This document shows, piece by piece, positions 25,658 to 34,825 of a stretch of 58,890 nt of DNA; the first letter of the stretch is position 1; every line of letters begins with the position of its first letter. Source of the stretch: AC-37 sp036389105. Lineage in GTDB: Bacteria > Actinomycetota > Thermoleophilia > Solirubrobacterales > Thermoleophilaceae. The stretch is taken from positions 1 through 58,890 of the forward strand of contig DASVQK010000052.1 in assembly GCA_036389105.1 (NCBI GenBank). The letters are read 5' to 3'. The position numbers were made by a program, and so were the translations under genes. The notes under the pieces were generated by a model. It ran no database searches. It was not told the DNA's origin and saw only the letters and a list, made by a program, of their open reading frames with translations.

Positions 25658-28075
25658 GTGACCGGACGCCGACCTCCGATTCCGCCGGCCGACGGTAGGT
25701 GGTCGCGCAGCTCGAAGGACCTCGCCGGCTGGTGCGATCACCCCACGCGCGAGGGGAGCTATCGCGAGCTTCTCAGAAAGCGGATTCGCGTTCGCTGGAG
25801 GCGCTTCTCCTGGTTGACGATGCGTGCGCTCGTCGAGTCGCTCAATGATCGCATCGCCCACAACGTCCACGACTTGATCTCCCCTCTTCGCAACCGCTGG
25901 GTTGCTCGCCAGCGCGCCTCCGCCGGGGTGTCACGGGACTTCGTGATCACGCGACACTCACACGAAAGCGAGTTCAGCTTCCTCCTGGTTGGCGATACAG
26001 GCGAGCAGGATGCCTCACAGTACGCCGTCGTCGCGCCGCTCCTGAAGCAGGGCGAGAGCACCGCGTTCATGGTCATCTGCAGCGACGTGATCTACCCCGC
26101 GGGCGACGTCAACGAATACGTCAACGGGTTTTACCTCCCATACGAGGGCTACGGGAAACCGATCTACGCTGTGCCGGGCAATCACGACTGGTACGACGGG
26201 CTGAACGGATTCATGTACCACTTTTGTGGGGCCGAGCCGCTGCCTGAGGAGGTCTTCCGATGGAGCGACTTCAAGCTTCGCGAGATCATCGCCCGCGCGA
26301 TATGGCGCAGGCCAAGCCTGCCGAAGCGCGACTGCCTCGAGGGGTGGCGCAGCTCGCGGCCGCCGTGGTCGAACGACCCTCCTGAGGCTCCGCAGACCGG
26401 GCCCTACTTCGTGATCGAGACGAAGTCGCTGACGATCGTCGGCATCGACACCGGCATCACGGGCAACCTCGACCATGAGCAAGGTGAGTGGTTGTTGAGG
26501 GTGTCGAAGCGCCCTGGTGCGAAGATCTTGCTCACAGGCAAGCCGCTGCTAGTCGACGGGGATCACCGGCCGTGCGCTATCGCGTGGAGCGAGGATCGGC
26601 CACCGGCTGGCCGCCCGACGGTCGACGATATCGTGCGCGATCCGGAGCACGAGTACGTCGCCGCAATCGGCGGCAATATCCACAACTATCAGCGCTACTC
26701 GGTCCCGTTCCCACCCTCACGAAGGTTCCCGAACGGGCGGGACTTCGAGTACATCGTCTCCGGCGGGGGCGGGGCGTACCTGAGTGCTACGCACCGGATT
26801 CCCTACGTGGACGTCACGCTCCCCGGATCGGCTTCCGGCACCACAGGCGCGCACTGCCCACGGGTGACGGAGAGCGACTTCTATTGCTACCCGCTCCGCG
26901 GCGACTCGCTTGCCCATTTCAGCAAGCGGTTCGTGCCGAAGATCCGCGGGGTGCTGAGCTGGGCGGTTCCGACGACAGCGGTCGTACTCGCTGGACTCGT
27001 CGGGCGCGTGATCCTGCCCGATGACACCTGGCGCTGGGGGATGCTCGGACTGGCAGTGCTGAGCGGTACGTGCATGCTGGGCTACATGTATTTCGTCAAG
27101 CGAAGACGGCACGGAAAGCTGTTGCAGCGCGGGCTTTGGGTGGGCCTGCTGCTTACCGGTCTCATGAGCGTCGCGCTCTGGGCCGTCGACAACGACGACA
27201 TCTGGCAGTGGACGCTGATCGCGCTATCGGTTCTCCTGCTGCTCATCGGTGCGGCGTGGACCGTCATCAAGGATGCGTCGATGGTCGGGTGGCTCGCCAT
27301 GATGAGCATCGGGGCAGCGGGGCTCACGGCGTTTGCGGTACTGAACGATGTCTCGGACCTGCGCCGCGCGGCCATCGCGGCGGCCGGATTCGTCGTGTTC
27401 GGCCTGCTCCTGCGCCTCGGTTTCTTCATCCGGTTTCAGGCACGCAGCAAGAGCGTGGCTGCGGTCGCGGCAGGCCTCTGGGGTGTCCCTGTGCTGGTGA
27501 TCGGCGCGATGGCGCAACTGTGGGACGGGGAGGTCTGGAGACATGGCATCGCGGCGCTGTGGCAGGGTGATGCTTGGAGGATCGCCATCGCCGAGCTTGC
27601 GCTCCTCGTTCTGGTGGTGGCCGCCTTTCTCAGCGTTTATCTACTCGTGTTGGTCAGGGTGTGGCCCGTCCTTGTGCCACCGCGGGGCCGGAAGTCCGAG
27701 CTCGACGCCGACGAGGCGGCGAAGATCATGCACGAGCGCATGGTGAGCCAAGCGCGGGAACGCGGCTGCGCTCCGCCCTCCCCGGTCAGGCCGTCGGCGG
27801 CGGACGCGCAGATCGACAACTGGACGGAGGCCGTCGCCCGAGTCCTGCTGCCGCGCCCCGGAGGGCGGTGGCTGGTTGGCAAGCTACGCCACTCCCAGTC
27901 GCTGGTCTCGGACATCTCCTCGAGCGACGAACCACCGATGTTCAAGAACTTCCTACGCTTGGACGTCACGCCGGACGATCTCACTGTCAAGACCTACGGC
28001 GTGACCGGCTGGAGCGACCACGAGCAGAATCCGCCACGCGAGGACTGCGTGCGGATCAAGCTCCGGGAGCAGTAA
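25658..28075 (+). CDS. polytopic membrane metallophosphoesterase, unusual architecture
   Basis: An 805-residue protein. Residues 105-400: calcineurin-like phosphoesterase with metal-site motifs LLVGDTGEQD (about 112), VICSDVIYPAGDVNEY, PGNHDWYDG (about 174) and GGNIHNYQR (about 338). About 430-670: roughly eight membrane helices (for example VPTTAVVLAGLVGRVIL and LALLVLVVAAFLSVYLLVLV). About 670-805: soluble C-terminal domain ending in NPPREDCVRIKLREQ. The catalytic domain precedes the membrane part and has no signal peptide, so it is probably cytoplasmic. GTG at 25658 has no Shine-Dalgarno; an ATG at 25818 is an alternative. The C-terminal 40 residues recur as a broken fragment at 38502-38624. 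Confidence 0.75.
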   Translation: MTGRRPPIPPADGRWSRSSKDLAGWCDHPTREGSYRELLRKRIRVRWRRFSWLTMRALVESLNDRIAHNVHDLISPLRNRWVARQRASAGVSRDFVITRHSHESEFSFLLVGDTGEQDASQYAVVAPLLKQGESTAFMVICSDVIYPAGDVNEYVNGFYLPYEGYGKPIYAVPGNHDWYDGLNGFMYHFCGAEPLPEEVFRWSDFKLREIIARAIWRRPSLPKRDCLEGWRSSRPPWSNDPPEAPQTGPYFVIETKSLTIVGIDTGITGNLDHEQGEWLLRVSKRPGAKILLTGKPLLVDGDHRPCAIAWSEDRPPAGRPTVDDIVRDPEHEYVAAIGGNIHNYQRYSVPFPPSRRFPNGRDFEYIVSGGGGAYLSATHRIPYVDVTLPGSASGTTGAHCPRVTESDFYCYPLRGDSLAHFSKRFVPKIRGVLSWAVPTTAVVLAGLVGRVILPDDTWRWGMLGLAVLSGTCMLGYMYFVKRRRHGKLLQRGLWVGLLLTGLMSVALWAVDNDDIWQWTLIALSVLLLLIGAAWTVIKDASMVGWLAMMSIGAAGLTAFAVLNDVSDLRRAAIAAAGFVVFGLLLRLGFFIRFQARSKSVAAVAAGLWGVPVLVIGAMAQLWDGEVWRHGIAALWQGDAWRIAIAELALLVLVVAAFLSVYLLVLVRVWPVLVPPRGRKSELDADEAAKIMHERMVSQARERGCAPPSPVRPSAADAQIDNWTEAVARVLLPRPGGRWLVGKLRHSQSLVSDISSSDEPPMFKNFLRLDVTPDDLTVKTYGVTGWSDHEQNPPREDCVRIKLREQ

Positions 28076-28112
28076 GCCCGACCTAACGGGACTTCGAGCA
28101 ATCTCCTCCAGT

Positions 28113-28160
28113 GACCGATGTTTCTCCCCCGTTCGGCAGATGTTTTCGCCGTGGGCGGGA
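28113..28160 (+). promoter_or_regulatory. GATGTT block upstream of LmbU-LuxR gene
   Basis: CCGATGTTTC at 28114 and GGCAGATGTTTTCGCC about 20 bases later, followed by GGGATGTACCG, align by eye over about 40 bases with the block at 25481-25528. It lies about 140 bases before the ATG at 28303 and just after the metallophosphoesterase stop. It is likely the promoter/operator of the regulator gene. Confidence 0.4.
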
Positions 28161-28302
28161 TGTACCGTGGCGAAAGCGGGGGGCGATTGAGCGACTCGGT
28201 GCACGAGGAGGGATCCGTACGGGAACTCCAGAGCGAAGCGCGCGACCCCTGACTGCGGTTATGGACGAGGGTCGCCGTGCCCCCGCGCGACCTCGCGTAA
28301 CC

Positions 28303-29043
28303 ATGACGAGCGTGGCATGGTCCGCGCCGAACGACCTCGATTTGACCGAGTGGCTCAGGCAGGGACACCGCATAGGGATGATGGGACGCAGCGCCGGGTG
28401 GTGGATCGGCGACTGGCTCCGGTTCGGGAACGCGAGGTACGGCGAGAAGTACACGCGAGCGAGGCAGATCACCGGCTACGACGTCCAGACGCTGATGAAC
28501 ATGGTCTGGGTCGCGTCGCAAATCGATGTCTCTCGACGTCGAGAGGATCTCTCGTGGAGCCACCACATGGAGGTGGTGGCGGAGGACCTCCCGACGCAGG
28601 AGCGGCTGCTCAACAAGGCGGCGGCTGAACGCTTGTCCGTGCGCGCCCTCCGCAAGCTCATACGACTCGAGCGCAATGCCGACCCCGACGGGGACGGGGT
28701 GAGTCAGCCGCCGCCCGGTGGGCGCGTCGTGTGCCCGCGGTTCGCGGACGCGCGGCGGGAGGGCGCGCAGCTCACCGTGGACGAGGCCGTCACCTGGACT
28801 CGACGCGGACGCGGATCGCGCAAGCGTCCTTCCGATGGCTGGGAGAGCCTGACTCCCGCTGAGCTCGAGGTGGCTCGCCAAGCGGCGGGCGGCTTGACAA
28901 ACCTGCAGATCGCAACGGCCACGTTCACCTCGCCCTCCACCGTGAAGACCCACATGTCGCACATATACGCCAAGCTCGGCGTGCACAACCGCGCCCAGCT
29001 CACGGCTGAGGCGATCCGCCACCTCCCGCCCGGTCAACCGTAA
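28303..29043 (+). CDS. LmbU-like DNA-binding protein fused to a LuxR C-terminal HTH
   Basis: A 246-residue chimera. Residues about 8-125 match the LmbU-type regulator family (named after the lincomycin cluster regulator): LDLTEWLRQGHRIGMMGRSA, WWIGDWLRFGNARYGEKYTR, TGYDVQTLMNMVWVASQIDV, RRREDLSWSHHMEVVAEDLP. About 145-246 reproduce the tail of the large regulator at 21837-25202: an LTVDEAVTWTRRGRGSRKRP linker, then HTH LTPAELEVARQAAGGLTNLQ and VKTHMSHIYAKLGVHNRAQL. Two DNA-binding modules in one chain are unusual. Starts at 28261 or 28111 are possible, but the latter lies inside the GATGTT block; none has a good ribosome-binding site. Confidence 0.72.
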   Translation: MTSVAWSAPNDLDLTEWLRQGHRIGMMGRSAGWWIGDWLRFGNARYGEKYTRARQITGYDVQTLMNMVWVASQIDVSRRREDLSWSHHMEVVAEDLPTQERLLNKAAAERLSVRALRKLIRLERNADPDGDGVSQPPPGGRVVCPRFADARREGAQLTVDEAVTWTRRGRGSRKRPSDGWESLTPAELEVARQAAGGLTNLQIATATFTSPSTVKTHMSHIYAKLGVHNRAQLTAEAIRHLPPGQP

Positions 29044-29098
29044 CCGCGCAGCTGCTGTCGATACACCCCGCCGGCGGACGACGAAGGCTGACTGCCTC

Positions 29099-30934
29099 CT
29101 AGCCCTTCACGTTCACCGAGCAGTCAGCGGTCAGAGCAAGCCCGTCGTGGCCGATCGTGACGAGGTGAAGCCCTGGGCGGGTCCCCTTCGGAATCGGCAC
29201 TCTGACACTGCCCGCGCCGCTGGCGTCCGTCTTCCCACGCGCCACCTCCTCGGGTCCCAGTAGGGCGTGTACCCCGGCGTTCGGTCGCAGCCCGTCGAAG
29301 GCCACGTCCACCGCCTGACCTGCGGCCGCGTCGCCGGCGGGGAAGCAGTGCGGGAATGGCGGCGACTCGAGCTCGAAGGTGGCGCCGCGGTCGCTCCTGC
29401 GGATCGCGTCGACGGCCTTCCCTCTGGCGATCAACGGCGTCTGGACCCTGAACGGGACCCTCGGCCTGACCGCCGTCGGCAAGCCGCGGTTCCTGACCGT
29501 GAAGGCGATCGTGTTGTAGACCTCGGCCACGAAGTCCCGCGGCGGCTTTACTCCCTCCACCGGGATGAAGTGAGGATGCATCCGGAGGGTTTGGATCTCG
29601 ACGTCGAAGCGCTTGGATGAGATCGCCTTCAGCACGCCGCGGGTGGCTATCCACGCGCTCCCGATCACCCGGCAGGTCCTCGATCGGAGGCGGCGGACTC
29701 CTCCGATCACCGTCGCTCGGCCCACGAAGTCCGCGCCTCGGAAGGCGGAGGGAAGCCCACGCTCGAGGAGCGCGTCCTTCCGTGCACCGGTCGTGGTGTT
29801 GTTGTCGAGATCGGCGAGGAACCCGTACCGCGTAACGCTGCGCCGGCTGCACGGCAGGAGCCCACCCAACTGCTGGGCGATGTGCAGCTCGTTCCGCCTT
29901 CGATCGAGAGCGACCGTGACCGACGCGATGTCGCGGTAGGGCCGGAGCCTCTTGTTCCGGTTGCCGTCGACGAGGCGCATCGAGAGCACCCGTCCGGGAA
30001 CGAAGTCGCCCGGTGGGTCGGTCTCCAGGCCCGGGACGTTCGCGGCGTTCGACCGTAGGGCCGTTACCTCCGTGGCGTTCAAGCCGATGTTGTCGATCCG
30101 CCCGTCACCGTTGCTGTCGAATGACGACGACCTCATCAGCGCCGCGTCGTTGGCGCGGTGCTCGAGGCTCAGCGCGTGACCGATCTCGTGCCCCGAGACC
30201 TGGTCGAACGGGTCCGTGACGGCGAACCGCCGGTTCCCCATGGGATCCGCGGGCGAGGGTGGCCACGTGCGGTCGACCACCGTGGGATAGAGATAGTGGT
30301 TGTCGACGACCATGATTCGCCCGTCGTACGGCGTTGCGCAGTTGCCCGTCGAGTTCTCCGCGCATCCACCCCAGCCGCCGATCGCCACGTAGTCGAATTG
30401 CGTGTTGCCGTCGGGGGCGGCCGGGTTCGCATTGTCGTGGAAGAGGTTCACGTTCACGGCCGTGACGCCAACGCCGGCGCGGCCGAGCGCCGTGTACGCC
30501 TCGTCACAGTCGGTGATGAGGTCTCGGAACTCGGTTGAGTCTACGTTCACGTTCCAACCGTTCACGTCGCCCGCCTGGCCGTTGGTCGTGTCGGTGTCGT
30601 CGAGGTGCGGGAAGTTGAACGCCCCCATCGCGTTGTTGATCGCCGATCGCAGCGAGATCGTCGCCTGCGGGAGGAAGATGTTGTCGGTGGGCCGCTCGTG
30701 CCGCCTCCAGATCACGGCATCGGTGTTGGTGTCGGTTACGCCGCTTCCCTCGCTCGTGATGTTTGGTGCCGCCTGGGCCGGGCTTCCGTTTACGACGCAC
30801 CAGGCCATCGGCACGTGGAGGACGTCCGTTCCACCCGGCACGACGGCCGAGGCTTGATGCGTCAGCGCTACCCCAATGGCGATCGTTGCCAGGGCGGCCA
30901 CGATCACCCTCGCGCGCGTAACCACTGGTTTCAT
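29099..30934 (-). CDS. secreted metzincin-like zinc metalloprotease
   Basis: A 611-residue exported protein. ATG at 30934 is preceded by GGGAGGGG; the signal peptide ends near ASAVVPG. The zinc-binding motif is HEIGHALSLEH (about 249-259), i.e. HExxHxxxxxH with three His ligands, as in matrixin-like metzincins. It is followed by the Ca-loop-like DSNGDGRIDNIGLNATE and a candidate Met-turn region (AALMRSSSF). The C-terminal about 300 residues form beta-rich domains of unknown role with a few Cys. An extracellular protease is likely; substrate unknown. It is divergent from the small gene at 31489. Confidence 0.75.
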   Translation of the reverse strand: MKPVVTRARVIVAALATIAIGVALTHQASAVVPGGTDVLHVPMAWCVVNGSPAQAAPNITSEGSGVTDTNTDAVIWRRHERPTDNIFLPQATISLRSAINNAMGAFNFPHLDDTDTTNGQAGDVNGWNVNVDSTEFRDLITDCDEAYTALGRAGVGVTAVNVNLFHDNANPAAPDGNTQFDYVAIGGWGGCAENSTGNCATPYDGRIMVVDNHYLYPTVVDRTWPPSPADPMGNRRFAVTDPFDQVSGHEIGHALSLEHRANDAALMRSSSFDSNGDGRIDNIGLNATEVTALRSNAANVPGLETDPPGDFVPGRVLSMRLVDGNRNKRLRPYRDIASVTVALDRRRNELHIAQQLGGLLPCSRRSVTRYGFLADLDNNTTTGARKDALLERGLPSAFRGADFVGRATVIGGVRRLRSRTCRVIGSAWIATRGVLKAISSKRFDVEIQTLRMHPHFIPVEGVKPPRDFVAEVYNTIAFTVRNRGLPTAVRPRVPFRVQTPLIARGKAVDAIRRSDRGATFELESPPFPHCFPAGDAAAGQAVDVAFDGLRPNAGVHALLGPEEVARGKTDASGAGSVRVPIPKGTRPGLHLVTIGHDGLALTADCSVNVKG

Positions 30935-31174
30935 CGCCCCTCCCACTCTCGGGCGCCGATGGTGGGGTCGAGAGGAGTTCCCGACCCACCTGTTGCACTT
31001 TATGCCGCGACGGGAAGATGGCGCGCAAACAGGCGGAAGTCAACCCCCCAAAGCGGGGGCCCACTGCACCGCAGCTGAACTATCGACGCAGCACGATCCG
31101 CTTGTCGAGACCCATGGCCCGCAGTCGCGGCCTCCAAGCCGCAGGCTGCGACCGTTCGCGGAAACGCCCACCGC

Positions 31175-31210
31175 AAATATCCCCCATGTGGTCGATTGTT
31201 CGGTTGGCCC
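31175..31210 (+). promoter_or_regulatory. weaker copy of the GATGTT-type block in divergent gap
   Basis: The 554-base gap 30935-31488 has no gene. ATATCCCCCATGTGGTCGAT followed by TGTTCGG resembles the block at 25481-25512, about 285 bases before the ATG at 31489. A GC-rich CCCCC-CAAAG-CGGGGG hairpin lies at about 31048. Assignment is tentative. Confidence 0.28.
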
Positions 31211-31488
31211 AAACTGAATACGGTCGTCCTCCAGCCTTGCGCCGGCGAGTCCGGGGCAGGCCTCTTACCGGAGGGACCCTTGACTCAGGATTCACAGGAG
31301 CCGGCGCCCCGCGCGATCCCTCCGCTGGTGGCGCGCACAGATCGAAGCCGCCATCCCATGAGCGCTACCGCGAGCTAAAGCGCAGCTCGTCTTGACTGAT
31401 CCGACCCAGGCAACCGTGCTGCACGAGGCACGACGTCGGCTGCCCCCACCATCCCAACCTGGTCGCTCGACAAGGAGGAGCCAGTGAC

Positions 31489-31845
31489 ATGTCGCTTCTG
31501 ATCGTCAATGCCGCGTCGGAGGACACAATCGCGGGCCCCGGCAACCGCAGCCCCAACTACGTCGTCGTTTCGGTCACCGACTCCGTTGGCACACCCGTGA
31601 CCGGGCTCGTGCAGAGGGACTTCCAGGTCCAGCCCATACTCAGGGCGCCGGGCGGAACGCTGGTTAACATCGAGAAGTTCGCGGAGTCGGGGGCCGGGCT
31701 TCCGGGCTACTACATCCTCTATCTGGTACCGGTCATGACCGATGTTCAGACCGGTACGTGGAAGGCTGGGACCTACGTGTTCGGCGTCTCCGTCACGCGC
31801 GGCACGGACAGGGGCCAGAACCTCGCGTCCGTCCTGATGGACTGA
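31489..31845 (+). CDS. small beta-rich protein of unknown function
   Basis: A 118-residue protein with an excellent ribosome-binding site (AAGGAGGAG about 8 bases before the ATG). There is no signal peptide or membrane segment. Sequence such as NYVVVSVTDSVGTPVTGL, GYYILYLVPV and GTYVFGVSVTRGTDRGQN suggests one immunoglobulin-like beta-sandwich of the macroglobulin/CARDB type. I do not recognise the family. It is divergent from the metalloprotease, and a tRNA-Phe-like scrap follows its stop. Confidence 0.6.
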   Translation: MSLLIVNAASEDTIAGPGNRSPNYVVVSVTDSVGTPVTGLVQRDFQVQPILRAPGGTLVNIEKFAESGAGLPGYYILYLVPVMTDVQTGTWKAGTYVFGVSVTRGTDRGQNLASVLMD

Positions 31846-31863
31846 TTTGCAGCGGCTCCAGAG

Positions 31864-31904
31864 AATGGCGAGTGCCGGAATCGAGCGCTGACTGAAAAAT
31901 CGTG
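31864..31904. pseudogene. rearranged tRNA-Phe scrap
   Basis: AATGGCGAGTGCCGGAATCG is nearly identical (one mismatch) to the minus-strand acceptor/T-arm end of the tRNA-Phe at 42891. A few bases on, ACTGAAAAATCGTG matches the tRNA-Phe anticodon arm, but in the opposite orientation and with one extra A. It looks like a broken and partly inverted remnant. Short matches, so moderate confidence. Confidence 0.45.
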
Positions 31905-31915
31905 CGGCTGAGCGG

Positions 31916-33766
31916 CTAGGGCAGCCGGTACGTCCGCCGGCGGCCGTTCTTCAGCCACGAGAGAACCGAGCCGTTCAGCCGCAGCGACGCGGGGTCGATG
32001 CCGCGGCCGCGGTCGACCACCTTCTTCGCGCGTGTGTATGCGTCGGCGACCCAGACGCGGTCCCGCGAGCCGGGATGCACGCAGGTCGGCTCCCGCTCGT
32101 TCGAGAACGATCCGTCCTCCGGGCAGGTGATGAAGCCGAGCGCGCCATCGCGCCGCAGGCGAAGGCTTCCAACCTTCACCGTGTCCGACGTCGACTCCTG
32201 GACGATCAGCCCGCCGTTGCGGGCCGAGGACTGGTCGCGGAGATCGGTGACATCGACGATCGTCGCGCACGTCTCGATGTCGCAGCTTTCGAAGGCGGAC
32301 CCGACCAACGGGCCCGCGATCGACACGGCCGGTCCGTCGTACACGCCGTCGCCGACGCCGAGCTCGATCGGGACCCCGCGCGCGTAGAGGCAGCCGTAGG
32401 CGTAGCCGCGGTTCCATCCGCGCACCACCTCATACACGCGCACCCGCTTGGTCTTGACGAGCCTGCGCGTCTTCTTCGGCGAGCACGCGCTCGGCGGTGC
32501 CTCCCTGATCCAGGCCCTCCGCCGTGCAAGCGTGATCGCCGGGCCCGCGCCCTCCGCGCCGAACGAGCGCAGCCGCTCGAGCGCGCGCTCGCCGTTCGAC
32601 TCCTCCCAGCCCGTCGTAGCGCGGCCGGTCCCGTCGAGGATCAGCCCGGTGGAGCGGACGACGTCGACGAAGGGCGCAGCTTCGAACAGATCGAACGGGC
32701 CGCCGACACGACCGTCCGCGCTCCGGTAGGCGCCCCGGATCGCACGGCCCTCGCTCCAGACGAAGGCAGCGTCGCCGTTCGGGCCGAGCGCGGCGGTCGC
32801 GTCGCCCGGGGAGCCGCTGGCGCCCCCGTTCTGGATCGTGGTGCGCTCGAACTCGCCGCCGAACCGTCGGATCGCGGCGCGCAGCCGGTACGGCTTGCCC
32901 GACACCCAGGTGATCATCGCGGCCCCGTCGTCCTTCAGGCTCACCGTGCGGACATAGGCAGTGCCCTCGCCAGGCTGCGTCGCCGCCAACGGCGCTCCGA
33001 AGGCACTGCCCGGTGGGCGCTCGCTGACCAGGAGGCCGGTGGGGGAGGTCCAGGTGACCAGCGCGCCACCCGGGCCGTTGACGGCGAGGTCGAAGCTCTG
33101 CGTGTCCTCCTCCGGCGCCGAGAGCGTCTGGGCGGGGCCGAACGTCTCGTCGGGGGCCCGTGTGGCCGCCATGACCTTCGACTTGCCGTCGAAGGCGCGC
33201 CAGACGACGGTCGCGGTCCCGTCGTCGGCGAGCCCGACGTCGTAGCCGCCGTAAATGACCCGGTTGCCCGCCGGCTCGAACGCGAACGACGGGGTGAACT
33301 CGCCGCCCGCAGGGCGGAACGCCATCCGGATCCCGCCGCGCAGGCCGGCCAGCTCGGGTCCCCAGATCGCGACGGCGTCGCCGCGTACGTTGACGGCGAC
33401 GCGCGGGCGCCCGACCCGCACCTTGTGCGAGAGGGTGACGCGCGGCCCGAAGTCGCCGCCGGCGGGGCGGAAGGAGGCCAGGAGCGCGTCGGATCCCGAG
33501 TGCCCGACGGCGACGGCGTCGCCTCCACTCCCCATGGCCGCCTGGCTGAACGTGGCGCCGAGCGCGGGCAGCAGAGCCGGCGGGCCGAACTGGCCGGAAC
33601 CGGTGCGCGCTGAGACCTCAGTCGGGCGCGGGTAGTGCTCGCGAGCCTTGAAGAACAGGAGCGCGTCGCCGCGGTCGTTTCCCACCAGCGCCATGGCCGA
33701 CGCCGCACTCGGGCAGGCCAGCACGGCGAGCGCGATCAAGACTGCGATTGAGCTGGCGCGGCGCAT
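31916..33766 (-). CDS. secreted protein of unknown function, propeller-like
   Basis: A 616-residue exported protein (signal peptide to about SAASAMA). The first about 420 residues contain repeated units with FRPAGGDFGPRVTLS, FRPAGGEFTPSFAF and GGALVTWTSPTGLL, a loosely repeated WD/propeller-like pattern frequent in secreted proteins of this group. The C-terminal 200 residues carry several Cys (SACSPKK, AYGCLYARG, SCDIETCATI, GFITCPEDG) and end in LNGSVLSWLKNGRRRTYRLP. No catalytic motif is seen. It is probably a cell-surface or extracellular protein; family not recognised. Confidence 0.6.
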   Translation of the reverse strand: MRRASSIAVLIALAVLACPSAASAMALVGNDRGDALLFFKAREHYPRPTEVSARTGSGQFGPPALLPALGATFSQAAMGSGGDAVAVGHSGSDALLASFRPAGGDFGPRVTLSHKVRVGRPRVAVNVRGDAVAIWGPELAGLRGGIRMAFRPAGGEFTPSFAFEPAGNRVIYGGYDVGLADDGTATVVWRAFDGKSKVMAATRAPDETFGPAQTLSAPEEDTQSFDLAVNGPGGALVTWTSPTGLLVSERPPGSAFGAPLAATQPGEGTAYVRTVSLKDDGAAMITWVSGKPYRLRAAIRRFGGEFERTTIQNGGASGSPGDATAALGPNGDAAFVWSEGRAIRGAYRSADGRVGGPFDLFEAAPFVDVVRSTGLILDGTGRATTGWEESNGERALERLRSFGAEGAGPAITLARRRAWIREAPPSACSPKKTRRLVKTKRVRVYEVVRGWNRGYAYGCLYARGVPIELGVGDGVYDGPAVSIAGPLVGSAFESCDIETCATIVDVTDLRDQSSARNGGLIVQESTSDTVKVGSLRLRRDGALGFITCPEDGSFSNEREPTCVHPGSRDRVWVADAYTRAKKVVDRGRGIDPASLRLNGSVLSWLKNGRRRTYRLP

Positions 33767-33853
33767 CCCTCGCTGTCCCGCTAACCCCGAACCTGACCGT
33801 CCGTTGCGGATAAGCGGGGCTCGCCCACCGTCCGATAGGCGCCCGCCCGCCTC

Positions 33854-34825
33854 CTAGGGCAGGTACGGCCAGCCGCTCGCGCTCCAACCCATGTAGTTTA
33901 TCCCCAGGAAGGACGTGTAGTTAAAGCGCCGGTCGTAGTAGTGGTAGACGAGCAGGTCGGAGTCGTCCGCCGGGTCGTACACGGGGTTCGGGCCGCCCGG
34001 TCCCGCGTAGTCGCCGTGCGGCGCGAGGACGGTCTTCCCGCCGCCCGAGAGCATGCCGGTCCCCGCGTCGTCCACGTACGGGCCCGTCGGCGAGGTGGAG
34101 CGCCCGACCCGGATGCGCTGGGTCGGCGGGCTGGCTCCGAGGAGCGGCGGGCAGCAACTCCCGTACGCCGCGAAGAGGTAGTAGTAGCCGTCGTGGTAGT
34201 AGAGGGCGGGCGCGGTGATCGCGCCGTCGGTGGCGGTGGCCACCTTCACGGGCGACACGCCGCTCTTCACCTTCCCGGTGGACGGGTCGAGCTCGACCAC
34301 GTGCACGCCGCGCGAGACGTTGCCGAAGGTGAGCCACCAGCGGCCGCTCGGGTCCACGAGCAGGTCCGGGTCGATCGCGTTGTACGCCGACCCGGAGTTC
34401 GAGTCGATCACCATCCCCCGGTCGACCCAGCTTCGCGGCTCGGCCGTCGCGCTCGTCGCCAGGCCGATGGCCATGGTCGACCCGGTGGTCGTGGCGGCGG
34501 TGTAGTACATCCAGTAGCGGCCGTCGCGGAACGTGACCTCCGGCGCCCACATGTCGCCGTTGCCGTAGGGGCGGGTCCACTCGGGGACCGGCTGAAGCGG
34601 GCCCTCGAGGCTGATCCACGCCGTGCGGTCGGTCGAGATGCGCGCCTGGTTGTGGGTCGAGAAGAGCATGTACCGCGGTGTGACCCCGCGAGCGACGAGC
34701 GACGGGTCGTGAACCGGGGCGTCGCCCACGGCGAGGCGCGGGTTCGGGTACTGCGCGGCCGCCGGCGCCGCGGCGGCGAGCGCGGCCAAGACGGCGAGCG
34801 CCGACATCGCCCCGCGCCGGCTCAT
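33854..34825 (-). CDS. secreted GH43-like protein lacking the catalytic glutamate
   Basis: A 323-residue exported protein, a close tandem relative of the gene at 34822-35799 (shared HDPSLV, LFSTHNQ, YGNG, AIDPDLLVD, YYYLFAAYGSCC, NYTSFLGIN). It matches arabinanase-type GH43: HDPS supplies the base Asp and AIDPD the pKa-modulating Asp. At the position of the general acid, the neighbour has S-A-I-E-G-A-Y with Glu 207 but this protein reads GAITAPALYY, so the Glu is replaced by Thr (about 204). It is probably inactive as a hydrolase and may bind sugar. Its ATG overlaps the TGA of the upstream GH43 gene by four bases. Confidence 0.8.
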   Translation of the reverse strand: MSRRGAMSALAVLAALAAAAPAAAQYPNPRLAVGDAPVHDPSLVARGVTPRYMLFSTHNQARISTDRTAWISLEGPLQPVPEWTRPYGNGDMWAPEVTFRDGRYWMYYTAATTTGSTMAIGLATSATAEPRSWVDRGMVIDSNSGSAYNAIDPDLLVDPSGRWWLTFGNVSRGVHVVELDPSTGKVKSGVSPVKVATATDGAITAPALYYHDGYYYLFAAYGSCCPPLLGASPPTQRIRVGRSTSPTGPYVDDAGTGMLSGGGKTVLAPHGDYAGPGGPNPVYDPADDSDLLVYHYYDRRFNYTSFLGINYMGWSASGWPYLP

